Shown here piece after piece: positions 15,686 through 21,457 of a stretch of 21,457 nt of DNA. Each line of letters begins with the position of its first letter. Within the stretch, counting starts at the first letter, position 1. The notes below the pieces were generated by a model, which ran no database searches, was not told the DNA's origin, and saw nothing but the letters and a program-made list of their open reading frames with translations. Source of the stretch: Hydrogenophilales bacterium (GTDB lineage: Bacteria > Pseudomonadota > Gammaproteobacteria > Burkholderiales > Thiobacillaceae); the NCBI GenBank assembly GCA_011391655.1, contig JAABQE010000246.1:1-21457 (forward strand), written 5' to 3'. A program made the translations under genes and the position numbers.

Positions 15686-16140
15686 TACAGGTGCTTGACG
15701 ATAAAAGCGTATTCGGCGGGATCGACCGGCGTGATCGACAGCCGGTTGCCGCGCTGCAGGATACGCATGTTGGCGAGCTCGGGGTAGGTCCGGATTTCGG
15801 ACAGCGGCATCAGCCGCGTCTTCTTCACCAGTTTCACATCGACGTTGACCCAGCGCGGATTCTCCGGCGTCGCCTTGGGGTCGAAATATTTGTGTCCCGG
15901 CTCGAACTGAAACGCATCGGGATACGCCAGCACGCTGACTTCGGCCAGCCCGGCGATGCCCGGTTCGGCGCACGACGAATGGTAGAACAGCACCTTGTCG
16001 CCAACCTGCATCTGGTCGCGCATGAAATTGCGCGCCTGATAATTGCGGATGCCATACCAGGCGACGCTTTGATTGGGGAAACCCGCGAGGTCGTCGATGC
16101 TGACGTCGCTGGGCTCAGATTTCATCAGCCAGTAGCGCAT
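15685..16140 (-). CDS. EVE domain-containing protein
   Basis: A 151-residue protein made of a single EVE domain, a PUA-like fold related to YTH that is thought to bind modified bases in RNA or DNA. Signatures are MRYWLMKSEPSDVSIDDL (1-18), WYGIRNYQARNFMRD (28-42), GDKVLFYHSS (47-56), and the late RGNRLSITPVDPAEY. Standalone EVE proteins are common in proteobacteria and their physiological role is unclear. It follows argB by 55 nt and overlaps the exporter gene. Confidence 0.93.
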   Translation of the reverse strand: MRYWLMKSEPSDVSIDDLAGFPNQSVAWYGIRNYQARNFMRDQMQVGDKVLFYHSSCAEPGIAGLAEVSVLAYPDAFQFEPGHKYFDPKATPENPRWVNVDVKLVKKTRLMPLSEIRTYPELANMRILQRGNRLSITPVDPAEYAFIVKHL

Positions 16141-16195
16141 TTTTTGGTGAACGGTGAGCGGTAAACAGGAAGCGGGAAAGCCGGACTTGTCGCGG

Positions 16196-17161
<966 letters not shown>

Positions 17162-17584
17162 TTACTGGATATTGAGCCGCTTGGCGCTGATCGCCGTTTT
17201 CTTCGGTAGCACCAGTTCCAGCACGCCGTCCTGATAGCGGGCGGAGGCCGTGGCCTCGTCCACCTCATGCTCCAGCGCAAAGCTGCGGCTGACCCGGCCA
17301 AAATAACGCTCGCGGCGCAGCACTTTTTCGCCTTCCTTCTGCTCGGTGTTTTTCTTCACCTCGGCGCTGATCGACACGGCGTTGCCGTCGATGGTGACGT
17401 GGATGTCATCCTTGGCAACGCCAGGCATGTCCGCATGCACCGCATAGCTCTTTTCATCTTCCTTCACATCCATGCGCATCTGCGGCATCTCCTTGTCCAT
17501 CTGCACCGGGCGGAAAAAACCGCGGAACAGGTTATCCAGCGGGTCGCTTACTTCATAAGGTTCGTAGCGGCTGATGTTGGCCAT
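17162..17584 (-). CDS. Hsp20/alpha-crystallin family small heat shock protein
   Basis: A 140-residue ATP-independent holdase that prevents aggregation of unfolding proteins. The alpha-crystallin domain covers about 36-130, beginning with MRMDVKEDEKSYAVHADMPG and closing with the conserved stretch that includes GVLELVLPKK. The oligomerising I-x-I-type end is represented by RLNIQ. A very strong ribosome-binding site (AAGGAGG) sits 5 nt before the ATG. A sigma-32-type promoter lies upstream and a strong terminator downstream, so it is a single-gene heat-shock unit. Confidence 0.95.
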   Translation of the reverse strand: MANISRYEPYEVSDPLDNLFRGFFRPVQMDKEMPQMRMDVKEDEKSYAVHADMPGVAKDDIHVTIDGNAVSISAEVKKNTEQKEGEKVLRRERYFGRVSRSFALEHEVDEATASARYQDGVLELVLPKKTAISAKRLNIQ

Positions 17585-17625
17585 CTTGTCCTCCTTCAGG
17601 TTGATTGGGGTTACGAATAAACTCG

Positions 17626-17653
17626 ATGTAAGGCAAGCCGCCGGGATTTCAAG
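17626..17653 (-). promoter_or_regulatory. Sigma-32 (RpoH) type heat-shock promoter of hsp20
   Basis: On the minus strand, CTTGAAA (17653-17647) is followed after 13 nt by CCTTACAT (17633-17626). This matches the heat-shock consensus CTTGAA ... CCCCAT-T in sequence and spacing. It would give a short leader with the AAGGAGG site before hsp20. Confidence 0.7.
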
Positions 17654-17721
17654 CCCCCGATTTGTTGCATTTCACGACTGCCTCTACAGTGCCGGTTCCC
17701 GCATATTGCAGGCATGCTGCT

Positions 17722-18288
17722 TTGAACACGCTCGATCCCCATCGCTGGCTGGCCGACCACGGCGACTATCTGTTTCGCGTGGCGCGCCGCCAACTGCATT
17801 CCGACGCACTGGCCGAAGATGCCGTGCAGGAAACCCTGCTCGCCGCGCTGACGGCGCAGGCGCGCTATGCCGGAGATGCCAGTCCGCGCACCTGGCTCAC
17901 CGGCATCCTCAAACACAAGATCGTCGACCAGGTCCGGCGACAGCTGCGCGAAGTCGAAATCCCACGCGATGCCGACGGCGAGGAAGCGGTCGACAGCCTG
18001 TTCAAACAGGACGGCCACTGGACCGAACCCTTGCGGCCATGGGGCAACCCACAGACCGAGGCAGAACTGGGCCAGTTGCGGCGCGTGCTCGATGAATGTG
18101 CCGACCGCCTGAAACCCACGATGGCCCAGGTGTTCAGCCTGCGCGAAGTGGCCGGCATGGAAACCGAAGAAATTTGTAAGGAACTGGCGATCACCCCGAC
18201 CAACTGCTGGGTACTGCTACACCGGGCGCGACTGTTCATGCGGCAATGCCTGGAGTTGAATGGGTTCGCGAAAGCGGGGGCAGCATGA
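17722..18288 (+). CDS. ECF-type RNA polymerase sigma factor
   Basis: A 188-residue sigma-70 family (extracytoplasmic function) sigma factor. Region 2 is at about 5-70 (YLFRVARRQL, then AEDAVQETLLAAL, SPRTWLTGILKHKIVD) and region 4 at about 120-175 (VFSLREVAGMETEEICKELAITP, then NCWVLLHRARLFMR), with no region 3. The start is uncertain: no ATG fits, and TTG 17722 places region 2 at the usual distance with AGG 9 nt upstream. It overlaps the anti-sigma gene by an ATGA junction. It probably directs the downstream metal-peptide genes, which is inference from position and from sigma control of related operons in other bacteria. Confidence 0.88.
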   Translation: MNTLDPHRWLADHGDYLFRVARRQLHSDALAEDAVQETLLAALTAQARYAGDASPRTWLTGILKHKIVDQVRRQLREVEIPRDADGEEAVDSLFKQDGHWTEPLRPWGNPQTEAELGQLRRVLDECADRLKPTMAQVFSLREVAGMETEEICKELAITPTNCWVLLHRARLFMRQCLELNGFAKAGAA

Positions 18289-18542
18289 AATGGATGGCCA
18301 GCTGCAAGGAGACAACGGAACTTGTTTCGCGAAGCATGGACGAACGCCTGTCGTTCGGTGACCGGATGGCGATGCGGATGCATCTGCTCATCTGCAAGAA
18401 CTGCATGCGCTTCACCCAACAGCTACAAGATATGCGCCGTTTGTTTCGACTGGAAACAAGGGCAAACGGTGACGCACCGGGACTCACACCCGAAGCCCGA
18501 CAGCGCATCGCAAGCGAATTGCAGAACAAGCTCGATGCATAA
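18285..18542 (+). CDS. zf-HC2 anti-sigma factor
   Basis: An 85-residue protein with the zinc-binding anti-sigma motif HLLICKNC (His33, Cys37, Cys40), the HxxxCxxC signature; Cys7 is a possible fourth ligand. It has no membrane helix, so it is a soluble ZAS-type anti-sigma factor that could sense thiol oxidation or metal directly in the cytoplasm. Its ATG overlaps the sigma gene's TGA by 4 nt, the usual arrangement for a sigma/anti-sigma pair made in fixed ratio. Confidence 0.85.
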   Translation: MKWMASCKETTELVSRSMDERLSFGDRMAMRMHLLICKNCMRFTQQLQDMRRLFRLETRANGDAPGLTPEARQRIASELQNKLDA

Positions 18543-18559
18543 AGAGCCTTTTGCAAGCC

Positions 18560-18575
18560 GCCGACCCCGGTCGGC
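18560..18575 (+). promoter_or_regulatory. Hairpin between the anti-sigma and precursor genes
   Basis: GCCGACC and GGTCGGC form a perfect inverted repeat 17 nt after the anti-sigma stop codon, followed by a T-rich stretch without a clean T-run. It could be an attenuator or an mRNA processing/stability element that allows more precursor mRNA than sigma mRNA. Function not shown by the sequence. Confidence 0.4.
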
Positions 18576-18580
18576 TCCTC

Positions 18581-18602
18581 GTTGTTCCATTGTTGTTCCA
18601 TT
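18581..18602 (+). repeat. Two tandem 11-bp repeats before the precursor gene
   Basis: GTTGTTCCATT occurs twice without a gap, 28 nt upstream of the precursor start. Read on the other strand each unit contains GGAAC, which resembles an ECF -35 box but points away from the operon. It may be a protein-binding site or a replication-slippage duplication. Confidence 0.5.
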
Positions 18603-18629
18603 GTTTATCAATCGTTAGGAGAGAGCACC

Positions 18630-19031
18630 ATGTCCAAGAAAACCCTGATCGCCGCCGCTGCCGGTACCGCTTTTGCCGCCGCTCTGGCCGCCCCCATCGC
18701 CACGGCTGCAAGCAATCCGTTTGCGCTGTCCGCCCTGTCTTCCGGCTATCAAGTCGCCGACAACCACGCAGCCAAGCCCGTTGAAGGCAAGTGCGGCGAC
18801 ATGAAAGCCGCTGAGGGTATGTGCGGTATATCGATGGCCGATGCCAACAAGGATGGCAAGGTGAGCAAGGAAGAATTCACCAAGCAACATGACGCCATCT
18901 TCAGCAGGATGGATGCCAACAAGGATGGGGCGCTCGACAAGGCCGAAATGGGCAAGATGATGGATGGCAAATGCGGCGAGGGTAAGTGCGGTACCAAAGC
19001 CATGGAAGGCAAATGCGGCGCGGCCAGGTAA
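18630..19031 (+). CDS. hvfA: EF-hand, EGKCG-motif precursor of an HvfA/bufferin-like metal-binding peptide
   Basis: A 133-residue secreted protein. A Sec signal peptide (about 1-26) is followed by NPFALSALSSGYQVA (29-43), a segment typical, as I recall, of HvfA-type precursors. Five cysteines, all in EGKCG-like motifs: EGKCG (52-56), EGMCG (62-66), DGKCG (112-116), EGKCG (117-121) and EGKCG (126-130). In HvfA such cysteines become oxazolone/thioamide groups that bind metal. Between motifs 2 and 3 lie two canonical EF-hand loops, D71-N73-D75-G76...E82 and D95-N97-D99-G100...E106. The ribosome-binding site is strong (TTAGGAGAG). The enzyme gene follows after 12 nt. The product is probably a periplasmic copper (or other metal) buffer; calcium binding by the EF-hands is predicted, not shown. 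It is not the DUF2282 (BufA1) type. Confidence 0.85.
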   Translation: MSKKTLIAAAAGTAFAAALAAPIATAASNPFALSALSSGYQVADNHAAKPVEGKCGDMKAAEGMCGISMADANKDGKVSKEEFTKQHDAIFSRMDANKDGALDKAEMGKMMDGKCGEGKCGTKAMEGKCGAAR

Positions 19032-19043
19032 ACGGCTGAACGC

Positions 19044-19895
19044 ATGACCTTCCTGCGCCCTTCCGGCGCGGGGCTGGGCTTTCGGCGCGAGCTGCTGCCC
19101 GCGCTGAAAGCCCACGTCCCCGACGCCATCGACTTTTTCGAGCTCGCTCCGGAAAACTGGATCGACATGGGCGGCGCATATGGCCGCGACCTGCGCGCCT
19201 TCACCGAACGCTATCCCTTCGTCTGCCACGGCCTGTCGCTGTCGCTTGGCGGCCCCGCACCGCTCGACGAGATGCTGCTGCACAAGACGCGGCAATTCAT
19301 GGATGCCCATGGCTTCGCGCTCTACACCGAACATCTGTCGTACTGCTCGGACGACGGGCATCTGTACGACCTGCTGCCCATTCCCTTCACGGAAGAAGCG
19401 GTAAAACACGTCGCTGCGCGCATCCGCCGTGCGCAGGACATTCTCGAACGCCGCATCGCGATCGAAAACGCCTCGTACTACACGCCATCGCCGATCGCCG
19501 AAATGAACGAACTCGCCTTCATCCGCGCGGTGCTGGACGAGGCTGGCTGCGACCTGCATCTGGATGTCAACAACGTCTACGTCAACAGCGTGAACCACCG
19601 CTACGACGCCGTCGAATTCATCCGCGCGCTGCCGACCGAACGCATTGTCTATATGCACATGGCCGGGCACTACCAGGAGGCCGATGATCTGCTGGTGGAT
19701 ACCCACGGCGCCGACGTGATCGATCCGGTGTGGGCACTGCTCGACGCGACCTACCGCATCCACGGCGTGGCCCCCACACTGCTGGAGCGCGACTTCAATA
19801 TTCCACCGCTGGCCGAACTGGTGCGCGAGGTCGAACACATCGCGCGCCTTCAGGCCGCTCATCGCCCCCATGAACAAGCCGCCCGCGCTTCCTGA
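19044..19895 (+). CDS. hvfB: DUF692 MNIO-family peptide-modifying enzyme (HvfB/BufB-like)
   Basis: A 283-residue TIM-barrel enzyme of the multinuclear non-heme iron oxidative (MNIO) family, related to MbnB. Likely iron ligands and active-site segments are visible: [10 protein letters not shown] (His62), YTEHLSY (Glu96, His97), IENASYY (Glu141, Asn142), LDVNNVYVN (Asp174, Asn177), HMAGH (His205, His209), and DTHG (Asp219, His221). Such enzymes use oxygen and iron to convert precursor cysteines into oxazolone/thioamide or thiooxazole groups. It starts 12 nt after the precursor gene and overlaps the partner gene by 26 nt, so the three genes form one translational unit. Confidence 0.93.
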   Translation: MTFLRPSGAGLGFRRELLPALKAHVPDAIDFFELAPENWIDMGGAYGRDLRAFTERYPFVCHGLSLSLGGPAPLDEMLLHKTRQFMDAHGFALYTEHLSYCSDDGHLYDLLPIPFTEEAVKHVAARIRRAQDILERRIAIENASYYTPSPIAEMNELAFIRAVLDEAGCDLHLDVNNVYVNSVNHRYDAVEFIRALPTERIVYMHMAGHYQEADDLLVDTHGADVIDPVWALLDATYRIHGVAPTLLERDFNIPPLAELVREVEHIARLQAAHRPHEQAARAS

Positions 19896-20655
19896 ATTCC
19901 AGCGTTACCAGCACGCCTTCACCGCGCATATCCGCGACCCGAAGGCGCATCCGCGTCCGCCCGGAGTGGCAGCGCGGCGCATGAAGATTTACAACGCGCT
20001 GCTCTACAACAACATAGAAAGCTTTCTGCTGGCGTGTTTTCCAGTGTTGCGGCAGGTGCTGGGGACGCGCAAATGGGCCCGGCTGGTGCGCGCATTTTTC
20101 AGCACGCATCGCAGCCGCACGCCCTACTTCCGGCAGATTCCCGATGAGTTTGTGCAGTTCCTGCAGAGCGAGTGGACGCCGCCTGAAGGCTATCCGCCTT
20201 TCACCCTGGCGCTGGCGCATTACGAATGGATCGAACTGGTGCTGTCGGTATCAAACCGCAGCGCGGATCAGGCATTTGACCCGGCAGGCGACCTGCTCGA
20301 CGGGGTGCCGCTGTTGAATCCGGTGCTGGCCAACCTGCGTTACGACTGGCCAGTTCACCTCATCGCGCCGCGCCGCAAAATGCAGCCCGCCGAAACGTTT
20401 TTACTGGTGTTTCGCGACGCCGCCGATCAGGTTCAGTTCAACGCAACCAACGCGTTCACCGCCCGGCTATTGACGCTGCTGGAGCCCGGCAGCCTGAGCG
20501 GGCGCGCCGCGCTGGAACAGATTGCCGAAGAAAGCCGTCACCCCGATCGCGCCCTCATTGTGCAGGCGGGCGGCGCGCTGCTCGACGATCTGCGCGCGCG
20601 GGGGGCGATTAGAGGCAGCGCTATTTCAGGCGGCGCTGGCGGCGTGGCTCAATGA
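19870..20655 (+). CDS. hvfC: DUF2063 partner protein of the MNIO enzyme (HvfC/BufC-like)
   Basis: A 261-residue protein with the DUF2063 DNA-binding-like N-terminal domain (about 9-105, including [23 protein letters not shown]) and a second domain to about 245. In HvfBC and MbnBC the partner recruits the leader of the precursor and holds it at the MNIO active site. It overlaps the DUF692 gene by 26 nt at its start. At its end it overlaps the PCu(A)C gene of the opposite strand by 7 nt. The DoxX-like gene often found as a fourth member is absent here. Confidence 0.9.
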   Translation: MNKPPALPEFQRYQHAFTAHIRDPKAHPRPPGVAARRMKIYNALLYNNIESFLLACFPVLRQVLGTRKWARLVRAFFSTHRSRTPYFRQIPDEFVQFLQSEWTPPEGYPPFTLALAHYEWIELVLSVSNRSADQAFDPAGDLLDGVPLLNPVLANLRYDWPVHLIAPRRKMQPAETFLLVFRDAADQVQFNATNAFTARLLTLLEPGSLSGRAALEQIAEESRHPDRALIVQAGGALLDDLRARGAIRGSAISGGAGGVAQ

Positions 20656-21098
20656 GAATGCGACATGCCGCCGGTCGCCGCGCGCGCCTCGGCTTTAACT
20701 TCGACGATCTGCTGTTTGCCGCCTGACTCGATCACCAGCGCCAGCGGAATCATCTCGCCGGCGACAATCGGCTGCTTCAGGTTCATCAGCATGATGTGAA
20801 AACCACCGGGCTTGAGCGACACGGTCTTGCCTTTTGGCAAGTCGATCGCCTTGACTTCACGCATGCGCATCACGTCGCCGTCCATTTTCATTTCATGCAC
20901 TTCGACCTGCGGGATCAGCGGGCTGGAAGCGCTGATCAAACGTGCGTCGGCATCCGCCTGAATGTTCATATACGCCCCGCTAACGGGCTGTCCCGGCATG
21001 GTGGCGCGCGCCCAGGCGTCGGTGACGCTGACATTGGCGGCCCAGGCGGGCAGGGTGGCGGCACTGGCCAGCAATACGGCAGCAACAAGCGCTTTCAT
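20649..21098 (-). CDS. PCu(A)C periplasmic copper chaperone
   Basis: A 149-residue periplasmic copper(I) chaperone. A signal peptide (about 1-20, cleavage after AWA) precedes a cupredoxin-like domain with the exact family motif H-x10-M-x21-H-x-M: His68, Met79, His101, Met103. The C-terminal SHSH adds possible copper ligands. PCu(A)C proteins deliver copper to the CuA or CuB sites of cytochrome oxidase and serve copper uptake. A GAGGAG lies 7 nt before the ATG. It follows the TonB-dependent copper receptor by 24 nt on the same strand, so the two are probably one operon for copper acquisition. Confidence 0.95.
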   Translation of the reverse strand: MKALVAAVLLASAATLPAWAANVSVTDAWARATMPGQPVSGAYMNIQADADARLISASSPLIPQVEVHEMKMDGDVMRMREVKAIDLPKGKTVSLKPGGFHIMLMNLKQPIVAGEMIPLALVIESGGKQQIVEVKAEARAATGGMSHSH

Positions 21099-21122
21099 CG
21101 GTGTCTCCTCAAAGTAAAACCA

Positions 21123-21457
21123 TTAGAACTTGACATTCAGCGCAGTGTAGATCGAACGGCCCATCCCGGGAACGGGGGTGCCCCATTGCGGCACGGTCGC
21201 GACTGCCTGGGTGGTCATCGTCGTGCCCTGGCCGAGATAGGCGCCGCCGAGCGGATGGTAGTAGAGTCGGTCGAACACGTTCTCCACGCCGAAATCGACG
21301 CGCACCTTTTTCCACGAATAGCTGCCGCGCAGGTTGACGAGGGCGTAGCCCGGGGTTTCCATCTCGTTGCGCATCTCGGAAACGTCATCCTTCCGGCTCA
21401 CCATCACCAGTTCGGCTGCGTTGTCCCAGCCGCCCCGTTTCTGTGTCAGCGCGAGCT
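21123..21457 (-). CDS. TonB-dependent copper receptor (OprC/NosA-like), C-terminal part
   Basis: The last 111 residues of an outer-membrane beta-barrel; the rest lies beyond the right edge. Visible strands end with the typical terminal phenylalanine (ALNVKF). Segments YALVNLRGSYSW, FGVENVFDRLYYHPLGGAYLG and VPGMGRSIYTALNVKF match, from memory, TonB-dependent copper receptors such as Pseudomonas OprC and NosA. It would import copper or a copper complex using TonB energy. The gene precedes PCu(A)C by 24 nt. Only the C-terminus is seen, so the subfamily call rests on that. Confidence 0.85.
   Translation of the reverse strand, partial: LALTQKRGGWDNAAELVMVSRKDDVSEMRNEMETPGYALVNLRGSYSWKKVRVDFGVENVFDRLYYHPLGGAYLGQGTTMTTQAVATVPQWGTPVPGMGRSIYTALNVKF

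Noticed and set aside
17714..17725. Three-codon frame (ATG CTG CTT TGA) overlapping the sigma-factor TTG start
   Set aside because: It resembles the nrdJ leader geometry but is only three codons long, and its AGG is too close to the ATG to serve it.
18581..18602. CRISPR or iteron array
   Set aside because: Only two 11-bp units with no spacers; too short for either.
18630..19031. DUF2282 (BufA1) type bufferin
   Set aside because: The cysteines are in EGKCG-like motifs, not in the KCYG and NDCA contexts of DUF2282 proteins, so the HvfA type fits better.
18615..19877. 420-codon open frame on the minus strand
   Set aside because: It is antisense to the precursor and DUF692 genes, whose motifs (EGKCG, EF-hands, MNIO ligands) are convincing. 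The antisense product has no recognisable domain.

Overview
The window is about 21.5 kb of GC-rich, densely packed bacterial chromosome. Gene content (a B12-dependent ribonucleotide reductase, SrkA, an AsnO-type amidotransferase, PCu(A)C and an OprC/NosA-like copper receptor) and codon use suggest a betaproteobacterium, perhaps a Thiobacillus- or Nitrosomonadales-like one. That placement is inference, because no rRNA or other strong marker is present. No tRNA, rRNA, CRISPR array, transposase or phage gene was seen.

Layout. (1) 1-846: the 5' end of a metallo-beta-lactamase-fold hydrolase (minus) diverges from a thioredoxin-HEAT protein (plus). (2) 847-3723: a palindromic repeat, a frameshifted 5' fragment of an EamA transporter gene, and a large Kelch/Ig-like lipoprotein gene (minus). 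The intact EamA copy starts just beyond, so the lipoprotein gene sits between a truncated and a full copy. (3) 3724-5985: the intact EamA transporter and a membrane-anchored C13 (legumain-like) peptidase, 3 nt apart. (4) 10906-6031, minus: srkA kinase, HIT protein, AsnO-like amidotransferase, lytic transglycosylase and a zinc-ribbon protein. The last three overlap head to tail. (5) 10991-13875, plus: nrdJ, with a frameshift at its 3' end, and purC. (6) 17584-14004, minus: hsp20 with a recognisable sigma-32 promoter and its own terminator, then argB, an EVE-domain protein, a TauE/SafE exporter and a secreted alpha/beta hydrolase. (7) 17722-20655, plus: an ECF sigma factor, a zf-HC2 anti-sigma factor, a secreted EF-hand protein with five EGKCG-type motifs, a DUF692 (MNIO) enzyme and a DUF2063 partner. 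(8) 21457-20649, minus: a TonB-dependent copper receptor (partial) and a PCu(A)C copper chaperone, converging on region 7 with a 7-nt overlap.

The most interesting part is 17.7-21.4 kb. It looks like a metal-responsive operon making a post-translationally modified metal-binding peptide of the HvfABC/bufferin type. Its precursor is unusual: two EF-hand loops lie between the modified-cysteine motifs. The adjacent genes are for copper uptake and handling. The second notable point is nrdJ: the reading frame stops just before a shifted-frame tail (KCCGLEREAD) that looks like the lost C-terminal cysteine tail of the enzyme.
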